From the NCBI GenBank assembly GCA_017860615.1, contig JAGDMU010000006.1:124001-188000 (forward strand): a stretch of DNA of 64,000 nt, in the 5' to 3' direction. Origin of the DNA: Pseudomonadota bacterium. GTDB lineage: Bacteria; Campylobacterota; Campylobacteria; Campylobacterales; Sulfurospirillaceae. The position numbers were made by a program, and so were the translations under genes. The notes under the pieces are model-generated. The model searched no databases, was not told the origin of the DNA, and saw nothing but the letters and a program-made list of their open reading frames with translations. Below, piece after piece: positions 37,006 to 46,466 of this stretch. The stretch's first letter is position 1. The number at the start of each line of letters is the position of its first letter.

Positions 37006-38025
37006 ATAGACCCGCTTTTAAAATCTACCTACGATTACACACTTCCACCAGAGCTTATCGCTACACATCCCATAGAACCGAGGGATGAAGCGAGGCTTTT
37101 GGTATATAATCGCGCAAATGGTACGATTACTCATACTCTTTTTAAAGAACTTTTTCATTTTTTACCCTCAAATATTGCTGTTTTACTCAATGACACGAAA
37201 GTGGTTAAAGCACGTATTTTTGGTAAAAAAGAGAGTGGTGGAGAAGTCGAAGTACTGCTCAATGCACCTCTTCAAGAAAACCTCTATTCTGTTTACATCA
37301 GAGGCAGAGTCAAACAAGGAACACATCTCTTTTTTGATGAGCATTTGCAAGCAGAAATTGTAGAGCTTAAAGAGGATGGTACGCGTATTGTTGCTTTTAT
37401 CCAAGAAGAAAAACCACTGCATACCAAAGCTCTTTTTGACGTTTTAGATAGAATCGGGCATATTCCACTTCCACCTTACATCAAGCGTGAAGATACCAAT
37501 GAAGACAGCGTGGATTATCAAACAGTATTTGCTAAAGAGCAAGGTGCCGTTGCGGCGCCAACCGCTTCATTACACTTTACAGACAGCATGTTTGAGACGC
37601 TTAAAAAACGGTATGAAACACACTTTTTAACCCTTCATGTGGGAGCAGGAACCTTTAAACCCGTCGAAGCTGAACACATTTACGACCATGTCATGCACTC
37701 TGAGATTTATGCCATCCCAAATGAGACGTGTAAGCTTATTGAAAGTTCGAAAGATATTTTAGCAGTGGGCACAACCGTGACACGAACGGTGGAATATTTT
37801 GCACGTACCAAAGAGCCACATGGAAAATGTGATCTCTTTTTACATCCAGAAAATTTACCCATTCGGGTCAATCATCTCTTAACCAATTTTCATCTTCCAA
37901 AATCAACATTGATTATGTTAGTGGCATCATTTGTGGGCATTGAAAAAACGCTAGAACTCTATGAAGAAGCCGTCAAAGAGAAGTATCGTTTCTTCTCTTA
38001 CGGCGATGCAATGTTAATTGTCTAA
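37006..38025 (+). CDS. queA: tRNA preQ1(34) ribosyltransferase-isomerase (AUA start)
   Basis: QueA makes epoxyqueuosine in tRNA from preQ1 and SAM. Reading from 37006 gives 339 residues starting DPLLKSTYDYTLPPELIA and HPIEPRDEARLLVYN, the conserved N-terminus. Later motifs include LLNDTKVVKARIFG, GAVAAPTASLHFT and HVGAGTFKPV. There is no ATG, GTG or TTG between the in-frame tatC stop (37000-37002) and 37099, which lies past conserved residues. GAGGAA at 36994-36999 is six bases before ATA (37006), so ATA is the likely start codon. A TTG start at 37099 would remove 31 conserved residues. Confidence 0.92.
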   Translation: MDPLLKSTYDYTLPPELIATHPIEPRDEARLLVYNRANGTITHTLFKELFHFLPSNIAVLLNDTKVVKARIFGKKESGGEVEVLLNAPLQENLYSVYIRGRVKQGTHLFFDEHLQAEIVELKEDGTRIVAFIQEEKPLHTKALFDVLDRIGHIPLPPYIKREDTNEDSVDYQTVFAKEQGAVAAPTASLHFTDSMFETLKKRYETHFLTLHVGAGTFKPVEAEHIYDHVMHSEIYAIPNETCKLIESSKDILAVGTTVTRTVEYFARTKEPHGKCDLFLHPENLPIRVNHLLTNFHLPKSTLIMLVASFVGIEKTLELYEEAVKEKYRFFSYGDAMLIV

Positions 38026-38307
38026 TTACGCTTTCATATCAAGCAAACTACCCAACATCTCATCTTGTGCTTGAATTGGCTTTGTATTGGCCTCAAAGCT
38101 CGTTTCAAGTGCAATTTGATCAGTAAACTCACGGGCTAAGTCTGTAGTGTTTTCAGTTGGATTGCTTTGTGCAACCACTGCATTATTTTGATTGGTAATG
38201 GTTGTTTGGGTTGCAGCATACTTCTCAGTATTGACATTGGCAACATTGTTTGCGCTGTTATTCATCCAGTTGGACATAGCCGTCATGGCAGTAGCATTGA
38301 TTTGCAT
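38026..38307 (-). CDS. Miniature flagellar axial-like protein
   Basis: The 93-residue protein resembles the two ends of flagellar rod and hook proteins joined together. The N-terminus SNWMNNSANNVANVNTEKY (about 12-30) resembles the rod/hook region with the NVAN(V/A)NT motif. The C-terminus FTDQIALETSFEANTKPIQ and DEMLGSLLDMKA (about 61-93) resembles the C-terminal D0 helix of FlgE/FlgC. No central domain is present. No flagellar genes flank it. It converges on queA, whose stop is directly before it. Confidence 0.7.
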   Translation of the reverse strand: MQINATAMTAMSNWMNNSANNVANVNTEKYAATQTTITNQNNAVVAQSNPTENTTDLAREFTDQIALETSFEANTKPIQAQDEMLGSLLDMKA

Positions 38308-38378
38308 GATAGCTCCTTTCTCTTATTTTCGAACTATACTCTACTTCGCTTGAAAAAGATATAAAGAAAATTTAGACT

Positions 38379-39065
38379 CTATTTTGTGAGGGTTTTGAGG
38401 GTTTCATTCATGAATGCAATCGTCTGGGGATTTGTATCTTTATGAAAAGCAACGTAGAGATCACACTCTTTAAGCACATAAACAACTTCGTATTCCGAAA
38501 CATCACATCCCATCTCTTTGAGCAATGAAAAAGCCCCTTCAACACTAAAGGCAATCGCATCAATACGGTTTTCTTTAAGTTTTTTAAGCTGCGATGTACG
38601 GTTTGAAAAACGTTCCAAATTTTCTAAACGAAAACCAAGCTCTAACAGTGCTTTTTCTGAAGCAGTATCGGGGATGGTCGCAATTTTATAGCGATGCAGA
38701 ACAGCGGGAGTGGTAACCTTAAGGTGTGTACTTTTCTTCGCAATGACACCTAGTGTCATTTTTCCAATAGGACCAACCCATTGAAAGAGCGCTTCACGCT
38801 CAGGTGAACGTACGATGCTATATATCATTGAATGTTCATCATTTAAAACTTTATTATAGCCTAGTGCCCAAGGTAAAAGCTGAATGGAGTTATCAGAAAA
38901 CTGATGTCCATTTTTAATAAACAGTTCTTCAACAAGATCCGTAGAGAATCCTTTCACCTTGCCATTTTCTAAAAAATTATAGGGAGGACTTTGCTCAGTA
39001 TACACCTTAAAGACTTCTGCACATAAACTAAATGAAAGAAAAGCTATGAGCAAAAACTGTTTCAC
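38379..39065 (-). CDS. Periplasmic solute-binding protein (SBP_bac_3 type)
   Basis: The 228-residue protein has a signal peptide (about 1-16) and the two-lobe pattern of amino-acid-type binding proteins: VYTEQSPPYNFLENGKVKGFSTDLVEEL-like start (first 45 residues) and TTPAVLHRYKIATIPDTASEKAL in the hinge. No permease or ATPase genes are nearby. It overlaps the stop of the REC-HD-GYP regulator by four bases. It may therefore be a periplasmic sensor partner of the hybrid kinase rather than part of a transporter. Confidence 0.85.
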   Translation of the reverse strand: MKQFLLIAFLSFSLCAEVFKVYTEQSPPYNFLENGKVKGFSTDLVEELFIKNGHQFSDNSIQLLPWALGYNKVLNDEHSMIYSIVRSPEREALFQWVGPIGKMTLGVIAKKSTHLKVTTPAVLHRYKIATIPDTASEKALLELGFRLENLERFSNRTSQLKKLKENRIDAIAFSVEGAFSLLKEMGCDVSEYEVVYVLKECDLYVAFHKDTNPQTIAFMNETLKTLTK

Positions 39066-40081
39066 TGCCCATTCCTAGAACGTTGAAGAGACTTCCATGT
39101 GTATATGAACATGTCAAAATTTTCAAGCAAAATATCGGTGATATTAGGATCAAATTGCAATCCTTTCATCATCACGAAATAGTCTCGTACAACTTTTTCT
39201 TCCCAAGGCTCTTTGTAAACACGTTTGTCTAAAAGCGAGTCAAAAACATCGGATACCGCACAAATACGTCCAACCAATGAGATAGCATCGCCTTTTTTGC
39301 CATAAGGGTAACCTTCTCCATCCCATCGTTCATGATGTTCTAATGCGATGGTTGCAGCCAAACGCATCAGTTCAAACTCAGAGTCAATGAGCATTTCATA
39401 GCCCATGACTGAGTGTTGTTTCATAACAACCCACTCTTCGTCATTGAGTTTATCAGGTTTATTGAGTATCTCATCACTAATGCCCACTTTACCAATATCA
39501 TGCAATACAGCTGCCATTTTAATCTTTTCGCATTCGGCTTCATCATGACCAAGAAATTTACAAAAGAGATAGCAAAATTCTGCGACACGCCTTAGATGTT
39601 GTCCTGTTTCTTTAGATTTTAGCTCTGCAATAGAGGCTGAAAGATAGGTCATTTCATGGTTGAGTTTACGAATCTCTTCCGTTTGACTCTCGACTTGGGT
39701 TTGTAGATTTGACTGAAGTTGATACAATGAGACGTGCGTTCTCACTCTGGCTTTTAAAAGACTCGCATGAAAAGGCTTGGAGATAAAATCAACCGCGCCT
39801 AAATTGAAGCCTATCTCTTCATAGTCACTTCCATCATTGGCGGTGAGAAAAATGACAGGGATATGACGAACTTTTTCCATCTGTTTAAGTCTGCGACACA
39901 CTTCGTAACCTGTCATAAGTGGCATATTAATATCAAGTAAAATAAGGTCTGGGAGAACAGATTCCGCTAAAAGAATCCCTTTTTTTCCCTCTTTTGTAGC
40001 GTACACTTCATATTCGCTCAAAATAGAACTGAGCATTTCGATGTATTCGGGCGTATCGTCGATCACTAAAATTTTAGCCAT
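39062..40081 (-). CDS. Response regulator with HD-GYP output
   Basis: The 339-residue protein has a receiver domain with DDTPEYIEML, the phosphorylated Asp in LILLDINMP (about residue 52) and KPFHASLLKARV, a coiled linker and an HD-GYP domain. The HD-GYP domain has VLHDIGKVGI, HHERWDGEGYPYG and CAVSDVFDSLLDKRVYK. It likely degrades c-di-GMP when phosphorylated by the adjacent kinase. It begins eight bases before the kinase stop and overlaps the binding-protein gene downstream. Confidence 0.93.
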   Translation of the reverse strand: MAKILVIDDTPEYIEMLSSILSEYEVYATKEGKKGILLAESVLPDLILLDINMPLMTGYEVCRRLKQMEKVRHIPVIFLTANDGSDYEEIGFNLGAVDFISKPFHASLLKARVRTHVSLYQLQSNLQTQVESQTEEIRKLNHEMTYLSASIAELKSKETGQHLRRVAEFCYLFCKFLGHDEAECEKIKMAAVLHDIGKVGISDEILNKPDKLNDEEWVVMKQHSVMGYEMLIDSEFELMRLAATIALEHHERWDGEGYPYGKKGDAISLVGRICAVSDVFDSLLDKRVYKEPWEEKVVRDYFVMMKGLQFDPNITDILLENFDMFIYTWKSLQRSRNGQ

Positions 40082-42980
40082 TTTTTATATCCTTGCTTAA
40101 ACGCTCCAAGCTCTCCAAGGCTGTTTCAAAATCAAAGTTTTTACATGCTAAAAGAAGCGCTTTAAACGCTTCATCTTCATGTAGCTTGGCATGTGTGGCA
40201 AGCTCTTCTAAAAGTGTATTGACCTTAGAGACATTTGAGAATTCAAGAGCCATTTTAAGCTCCAGCAACAATTCCTTTTCAGGCGCGTTGGATTCATCCA
40301 ATAGACTTTGCTTCTCATTAAGAGGAGTATTGAGTTGCTCATACTCTTTTTGGAGCAGGCTCATTACCGTACGATGCTCTTCTAAAATAGGTGACAAAGG
40401 AAGCTCTTGAAATGTTTGATGCTCTTTTAAAAACTGCTCAAGTTCTCCAAGTTTTTGCTCTAAACGTAAAAGACCGACAGTTCCACTCAACCCTTTTACC
40501 GTATGTACGTAATCAATCAAAAGCGTTAGTTCTTGCTTTGCAATAAGATCTTGCAGCTTTTGAGGCATTTCTAAATAGGTTTCAAAGAAACTGTTGAAGA
40601 GTTTTTGCCATAATGCTTCATTGTCACCTAGTTTTTTGATTGCCTCTTTTTTAGCAAAAGGAGCCATAGCACGTTTTTTAGCTGCGGTTTGTTGTTTAGG
40701 CGTAATGGAGAGGCTTACATGTAAAACCTCTAAAAGGGTGCCATAAAAGTCTTCCACTTCAAAAGGCTTCCCAATATGCGCATCCATGCCAGCAGCAAGG
40801 CATTTCTCAATATCTTGGATCATAACATTGGCTGTCATAGCCACAATAGGCGTTAAAATGTTTAATTCTTTGCGGATAATCCGTGTTGCTTCATAGCCAT
40901 CCATAATGGGCATCTGCACATCCATCAAAATAAGATCAAAGGGGTGTACTTGCTCTTGAATGATCTCAACGGCTTCCAAACCATTACGTGCTACTTCAAT
41001 TTTAGCATGTGTCTCTTTGAGTAGATAGGTTGCAACTTCAAGGTTGATGTCATTATCTTCAACAATCAAAATACGTTTAGAAGAAAGATCAATCTTAGAA
41101 GGATCAAAAAGTGGTGTTTGAGCACTCAGTGAGCATAATGTCACCAATTCATCGTAAAGCATCGAAGGATTGATTGGCTTTTTGAGTAAAGATTTGATCC
41201 CCGTATTAAAAATACGATTTTTAAGTTCTGCGTCATCATTGGTTGCAATCATCAAGAAAGGAGGCAGTACCTCTTGGCTATTTTGCTGCACCAACTGTGT
41301 GTAAAAATCAACGCCATTCATTCCCTTTGCAAGTTCATAGTCAAGAATAACCATATGATAAGGCTTCATTGCACTCTTGATCTTCACGGCAATATCTTCA
41401 TTGCTTTTGTGTGCTGAGACAAAGAAACCAAAGGACTTAATAAACTCACAAAGTGTATCACTCACTTTTTTCTGATCTTCAATGAGTAAAATACGTAAAG
41501 GTTCATAAGCACCTGTACTATTTTCATGTTGGATGTCTAAGCCTTTAACAATAGGAAGTATTACGCTTAGGCTGAAAAGGCTTCCTCTGCCCTCTTCACT
41601 CTCTAAGCTAATACGTCCTTGCATCATATCTGCTAGTTGCGTACAAATGAAAAGCCCAAGCCCTGTTCCACCATGCTTTCGTGTAATAGAAGCATCAAGC
41701 TGTCCAAATGCTTTAAAAAGCAGTGACTGTTTCTCTTTGGGTATACCCATCCCACTATCTTTGACATGAAACGTTAAGGTCGCGGTATGGTTTTCATGCA
41801 CCTGTTCGCTTACGCTTAAAATGACAGCGCCCTCTTTGGTAAATTTGATGGCATTGCTTAAAAAGTTATTGACAATTTGCATAATCTTGCACGGATCACC
41901 TTTAAAAAAGCGGTTTGTATCTACAAAATCACACTGAAAGTCGACCCCTTTCTCTTTAGCAAGTACTGAAAAAATCGAACAGCTTTTCTTCAGCTCTTTG
42001 TGCAAATCAAAAGCAATGCTTTCAATCTCCATTTTCCCCGCTTCAATTTTTGAAAAGTCCAAAATATCGTTGATAATGCGAAGTAATACGGATGATGCCT
42101 CTTTGATTTTTCCAACATAACTGGCTTGGGTACTGTTCATCGCTGTTTTACTCAGCAAATGCGACATCCCCATAATGGCATTCATTGGTGTACGGATCTC
42201 ATGACTCATATTGGCTAAAAATTCAGATTTATAACGGCTTGCGTCTTCAAGCTCTTTGGTGCGTAGTTTGACCTTTTCATCCAACATCTCATTTTCATGT
42301 TTGAGTGTCTCAAAAAAACCTTTAAGTTTAATGCGTGTCTTGTCTAAAGCCAAACCCAAAGTACCGATTTCATCGTTTTCATCCCAATGAAATGGCTCAT
42401 CAAGCTTTTGCTGCGCTAATAGGTTAGAATGCCCCACCAAACGTCTAATAGGACGAATGATTTTATAGTAATAGATCCATGAGATCACAAGGACTAAAAA
42501 GAGAACTTGAAAAAAGAGCATGGTGCCAAAAAGCGTTAAATCAGACATCACAGAATCAATAAGATCTTGACGTTTAAAGCCCATTTCCAATGAACCTACA
42601 ACGACATTGTCTTTTTCCAATGTCTTGTTTAAAAATAGTGTGTCATCGTTGTTAGAAACCCTTTCTTTTTTTTCCCAACCTAGAAAAAGCTTTTCATCGC
42701 TGTCTTTAACATAGACAAACTGCACATTAGGATCAAGCAGAAGCTGATCGAGCATTTTTTGTCCCAACTCTGGATAAAAATTCCATAAAGACTCCACAAA
42801 AACAGCCGAAGAGAGATTGAATTTTTTGGTGTTAAGTGTTGTGAAAGCTTCTTGTTTGTTTTTGTAGGTACTATTGACATACGTTAGCATCAAAAGAGGC
42901 AGTGGCAATAGCAGTGAGATAATAATCATCACCGCTAAAGCTTGTAATAAAGATACACGGTACAACATTGCTCTAATCAT
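40074..42980 (-). CDS. Hybrid sensor histidine kinase with two receivers and HPt
   Basis: The 968-residue membrane kinase has helices near 10-32 and 150-172 flanking a periplasmic domain of about 115 residues, and a HAMP region. The HisKA phosphohistidine is H260 in NMSHEIRTPMNA. An ATPase domain follows (NFLSNAIKFTKEG, GTGLGLFICTQLAD), then a poorly conserved receiver, a second receiver (LILMDVQMPIMDGY) and an HPt domain (YVHTVKGLSGTVG). Start is uncertain by four codons. It feeds a REC-HD-GYP regulator and a solute-binding protein in the same operon. Confidence 0.92.
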   Translation of the reverse strand: MIRAMLYRVSLLQALAVMIIISLLLPLPLLMLTYVNSTYKNKQEAFTTLNTKKFNLSSAVFVESLWNFYPELGQKMLDQLLLDPNVQFVYVKDSDEKLFLGWEKKERVSNNDDTLFLNKTLEKDNVVVGSLEMGFKRQDLIDSVMSDLTLFGTMLFFQVLFLVLVISWIYYYKIIRPIRRLVGHSNLLAQQKLDEPFHWDENDEIGTLGLALDKTRIKLKGFFETLKHENEMLDEKVKLRTKELEDASRYKSEFLANMSHEIRTPMNAIMGMSHLLSKTAMNSTQASYVGKIKEASSVLLRIINDILDFSKIEAGKMEIESIAFDLHKELKKSCSIFSVLAKEKGVDFQCDFVDTNRFFKGDPCKIMQIVNNFLSNAIKFTKEGAVILSVSEQVHENHTATLTFHVKDSGMGIPKEKQSLLFKAFGQLDASITRKHGGTGLGLFICTQLADMMQGRISLESEEGRGSLFSLSVILPIVKGLDIQHENSTGAYEPLRILLIEDQKKVSDTLCEFIKSFGFFVSAHKSNEDIAVKIKSAMKPYHMVILDYELAKGMNGVDFYTQLVQQNSQEVLPPFLMIATNDDAELKNRIFNTGIKSLLKKPINPSMLYDELVTLCSLSAQTPLFDPSKIDLSSKRILIVEDNDINLEVATYLLKETHAKIEVARNGLEAVEIIQEQVHPFDLILMDVQMPIMDGYEATRIIRKELNILTPIVAMTANVMIQDIEKCLAAGMDAHIGKPFEVEDFYGTLLEVLHVSLSITPKQQTAAKKRAMAPFAKKEAIKKLGDNEALWQKLFNSFFETYLEMPQKLQDLIAKQELTLLIDYVHTVKGLSGTVGLLRLEQKLGELEQFLKEHQTFQELPLSPILEEHRTVMSLLQKEYEQLNTPLNEKQSLLDESNAPEKELLLELKMALEFSNVSKVNTLLEELATHAKLHEDEAFKALLLACKNFDFETALESLERLSKDIKNG

Positions 42981-43110
42981 TTTCTAGGACTCTTTCTAAA
43001 GCTATTTTAACGACACGAGCCACAAGGGCATTGAAGCTTATAGACCCTATTAGGAAGCAATAAACTAAGTCAAAATAAACTATAACATTTTCAAATTAGA
43101 ATTGTCAATT

Positions 43111-44505
43111 TTAAAGATAAATCGACTCTGCTTTTTTAACAATATGGACTTTGCTTTCGACATTTTCTTTTAAATAGGCTTTAAAAAGCTCCAATTTATC
43201 TATTTCGCCATGAATCAAATAAATCGTATTGAGCCCTTTTATCTGCTTAATCCAAGAGAGCATATCCGCCCTATCGGCATGTGCTGAGAGACCATTGATG
43301 GTATAGAGTTTCGCACGCACTTTAATATCTTCACCGTAAATGCGAATAAACTGTTCTCCATCGATGATATCACGCCCCAATGTTCCTTTAACTTGAAACC
43401 CTACAAAAATAATGGCATTTTTAGGATTCCAAATGCGTTGTTTAAGATGATGTAGCACTCTTCCACCATTACACATACCACTTCCAGCGATAATAATAGC
43501 GCGCTTTTCAACCTCGTTAATTTCCATAGAGTCTTTTTTACGAGGTGTTGCGTGAAGTTCAGGAAAGGAGAACGGATCATCCCCAAGGCTGACACGTAGC
43601 CCTAGCGTTTGATTGAGCTGTGCAGGGTACTTTTGATAAATCTTTGTTGCCTCGATGGCTAAAGGACTGTCTAAAAAGACGTGGCAATTGTGCAATTCTC
43701 CCGCTTGATGCATCTGATGCAACAACCACAAAATTTCTTGGGTTCTCTCCAAGGCAAACGAAGGGATAACAACATTGCCTCCTTCAGCAAGGGTTTGAAT
43801 AACCGCTTCTTTAAACTCTTTAATACTCTCATCTAACGCCCTATGTTCTCTATCACCATACGTTGATTCGATAAAAAGGGTATCCGCATGTTCGATGGTG
43901 CTCAGATGATTGAGTAACAAACGATTTTTACTTCCAAGATCGCCTGAAAAGACAACACTTTTATGCAAGGTATCTTCTTCATAATTCACTTCTACAAAAG
44001 CACTTCCCATAATATGCCCAGCATTGTGAAAAGCAATCTTCAAAAAAGGAGCTAATGTGATGACTTCATCGTATTTGACACGACGCATCTTTTTAGTAAA
44101 GAGTTGTTCAACGTGCTCTTTCGTGTAAAGGGGTTCTTGCACACTGTTCTCTTCACCACGGCGCAGTGCTTTTCGAAGTTGGGTTTCGTACTCTTCTTGA
44201 AGCAATCCTGCACTGTCTAAAAGCATGATATAAGCAATATCAAGCGTTGCATCCGTTGAGATAATTTCGCCCCGAAATCCTTCTTTAACCAATTTAGGAA
44301 CCCTACCGATATGATCAATATGGGCGTGTGTTAAAATTAAATAATCAATAGAGGGAACATCAAAAGGGAAAGGCTCGTAGTTACTCTTCCAAAGCTCACC
44401 CTGAATCATTCCACAATCAATTAAAATTTTGATCGATTGAATCTCTAACAAGTGACATGAACCTGTAACCATGGAAGCGGCTCCATACGATGTGACTTTT
44501 GCCAT
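43111..44505 (-). CDS. Beta-CASP metallo-beta-lactamase ribonuclease
   Basis: The 464-residue protein has the MBL motif LTHAHIDHIGRVP (about 57-69), SGDLGSKNR, a beta-CASP insert (PSFALERTQEILWLL, SGMCNGGRVLHH) and an RMMBL C-terminal region NGLSAHADRADML with IYLIHGE. This is the architecture of CPSF-like RNA endonucleases and exonucleases (RNA-processing family). It probably takes part in RNA turnover. It lies ten bases after the acyl-CoA ligase gene on the same strand. Confidence 0.92.
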   Translation of the reverse strand: MAKVTSYGAASMVTGSCHLLEIQSIKILIDCGMIQGELWKSNYEPFPFDVPSIDYLILTHAHIDHIGRVPKLVKEGFRGEIISTDATLDIAYIMLLDSAGLLQEEYETQLRKALRRGEENSVQEPLYTKEHVEQLFTKKMRRVKYDEVITLAPFLKIAFHNAGHIMGSAFVEVNYEEDTLHKSVVFSGDLGSKNRLLLNHLSTIEHADTLFIESTYGDREHRALDESIKEFKEAVIQTLAEGGNVVIPSFALERTQEILWLLHQMHQAGELHNCHVFLDSPLAIEATKIYQKYPAQLNQTLGLRVSLGDDPFSFPELHATPRKKDSMEINEVEKRAIIIAGSGMCNGGRVLHHLKQRIWNPKNAIIFVGFQVKGTLGRDIIDGEQFIRIYGEDIKVRAKLYTINGLSAHADRADMLSWIKQIKGLNTIYLIHGEIDKLELFKAYLKENVESKVHIVKKAESIYL

Positions 44506-44515
44506 AATAGCCCCT

Positions 44516-46408
44516 TTAATGAATAAATTTGTCGATAATCTCTTTGTATTTTTTCTCTATTACGTGACGCTTCTTTTTAAATGTATTGGTCAGTTCTTCA
44601 CCAACGGTAAATTCTTTTTCTAAAAAATGAATATTTTGCAATTTTTCAAACGGCTTAAATCCTTGCCCTTGATGTAAAAGATCATTCATCTCACTTTTAA
44701 TCTTAGCAACAATCTGCTTATCTTCCATCACTTGTTCAATGTTATGAACGGCTTTGTTAAAATGAACCGCAACATACTCTTTGAGCTTTTCAAAATCAGG
44801 TACGATGAGTGCACCAAGCCCTTTTTTGGTGTGCCCAACCAAAATAGCATCGGTGATAAATGGCAACATCGCTATGGTGGACTCTATACGGCTAGGATCA
44901 ACATTTTCACCACTGGCAAGCACGATAATTTCTTTAGAACGCCCTGTGATAACCAGCTCTCCTTTAAGGGTCAGCTTTCCAAGATCCCCTGTTTTAAAAA
45001 AGCCATCATCACTAAAACTTTTAGCATTTTCTTCAGGGTTTGAGTAATAGCCTTTAAACACTTGCTCACCCTTCACCCATAGTTCACCTGTTTCGCCAGC
45101 ACCAACTTGATCACCTTCTTTATTGACAATTTTCAAAGTTGTGTCTCGAACTGGCAGACCTAAGGTTGCAAAGGTATTGCATTGAAGTGCTCGTCCTGCA
45201 ATGGTTGGAGCACATTCTGTCATACCGTATGCATTGACGATACGAATTCCAATGGCATCAATCCATGCATCTAAAAAGTCAGGTAAAGCCCCACCACCAC
45301 TAATCGCCAAACGCAATCTTCCGCCAAATTTTTCCTGCACAAGTGCCAATTTTTTCTTTGCAATAGCGTTAAGAGGAGCAAGGAGTAGACGTTGGATAAA
45401 TGCTATCGTTTTATCTTTATATCTCAAGAGAGAGAAGCGTTTTTCAAAACACGGAAGTTCATCTTTTAAAATGCGATCTACCCTATTATACGCAGCTGAG
45501 ATAGCAACCAATTTATTAAATAACTTTGCTTTTTTGGGGTCTTTTTTCTCTAATGCTGTGTTGATTTTCGTATACATCGACTCCCACAGTCTAGGGACTG
45601 TTGCAACCAATGTGGGCTTGTAATATTCAAGATCATTTGCAAATGTTTTAATGGTTGAATAAACCGTACAACTCCCTTTTGAAAGCGCAACATATTCAGC
45701 AGCACGTTCAAATATATGCCACGAAGGAAGAATAGAAACCCACACATCGCTGCTTTGAAGTGCAATTAAAGGAGGAAGCTCACGGACATTGTACATGATG
45801 TTTTTATGGCTTAATGGAACCCCTTTAGGCGTACCTGTTGTACCTGATGTATAGATGATCGTGACAATATCTTCTTCATCCAACACATCTTTGGTTGCGA
45901 TAAAGGTTTCAATTTCATTGGAATGAATAATGCGGTCTTTTAAAATATCTTTGTACGAGTAAAGATTGCTTAAGAGAGAGTGTACTTTGGGTGCTTCCAC
46001 AATAAAAATAGCTTTGAGTTTCAGATGGTTTAACATCATCTCATGACGAATATAGATGTGTTCATCTTCAACAATCAAAAAATCAGCGCCTGAATGAGAG
46101 AGAATGAACTCTAACTCCTGTGTAGGCGTATCGCAGCCTCTTGGAATGCTAATCGCACCTAGAGAAATAAGCGCAAGATCGGTGACCATCCACTCATAGC
46201 GGTTGTCACACAAAAACATGACTTTAGAGCCTTTCTCGACCTTTTTAGCTTTAAAAGCACGAGAAAGAACCAAAACATCCTCAAACAATTTTTCATAACT
46301 TACTTCAAATTCTTTATCTGCTACCCTATAGATAAAGGCTTTTCTCTCTTTATACTGCTCATAGGTCTTGATAAACATATGAAACAACGTGTTTTCTTCA
46401 CGATGCAA
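44516..46408 (-). CDS. Long-chain fatty acyl-CoA ligase (AMP-forming)
   Basis: A 630-residue ANL-family enzyme with IIYTSGTTGTPKGVPLSHKN (AMP-binding P-loop, about 175), SILPSWHIFERAAEY, YGMTECAPTI, ELWVKGEQVFKGYY and TGDLGKLTLKGELVITGRSKE. It activates long-chain fatty acids for CoA loading. I chose the TTG at 46408: AAGGA is six bases upstream, whereas the TTG at 46414 touches it. AMP ligase family members vary in substrate; the long-chain assignment is from the overall style. Confidence 0.9.
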   Translation of the reverse strand: MHREENTLFHMFIKTYEQYKERKAFIYRVADKEFEVSYEKLFEDVLVLSRAFKAKKVEKGSKVMFLCDNRYEWMVTDLALISLGAISIPRGCDTPTQELEFILSHSGADFLIVEDEHIYIRHEMMLNHLKLKAIFIVEAPKVHSLLSNLYSYKDILKDRIIHSNEIETFIATKDVLDEEDIVTIIYTSGTTGTPKGVPLSHKNIMYNVRELPPLIALQSSDVWVSILPSWHIFERAAEYVALSKGSCTVYSTIKTFANDLEYYKPTLVATVPRLWESMYTKINTALEKKDPKKAKLFNKLVAISAAYNRVDRILKDELPCFEKRFSLLRYKDKTIAFIQRLLLAPLNAIAKKKLALVQEKFGGRLRLAISGGGALPDFLDAWIDAIGIRIVNAYGMTECAPTIAGRALQCNTFATLGLPVRDTTLKIVNKEGDQVGAGETGELWVKGEQVFKGYYSNPEENAKSFSDDGFFKTGDLGKLTLKGELVITGRSKEIIVLASGENVDPSRIESTIAMLPFITDAILVGHTKKGLGALIVPDFEKLKEYVAVHFNKAVHNIEQVMEDKQIVAKIKSEMNDLLHQGQGFKPFEKLQNIHFLEKEFTVGEELTNTFKKKRHVIEKKYKEIIDKFIH

Positions 46409-46466
46409 GCACAATCCTTAATATTTCAAGTTACTTAATTGTAATCATAATTCCTGAAAGAGAGGC

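Noticed and set aside
37099-38025. queA starting at TTG 37099
   Set aside because: It would remove 31 residues that include the conserved YTLPPELIA and PIEPRDEARLL region, and no ribosome site precedes it.
45201-45623. 140-codon plus-strand frame opposite the acyl-CoA ligase gene
   Set aside because: It lies wholly within a conserved gene on the other strand and shows no motif.
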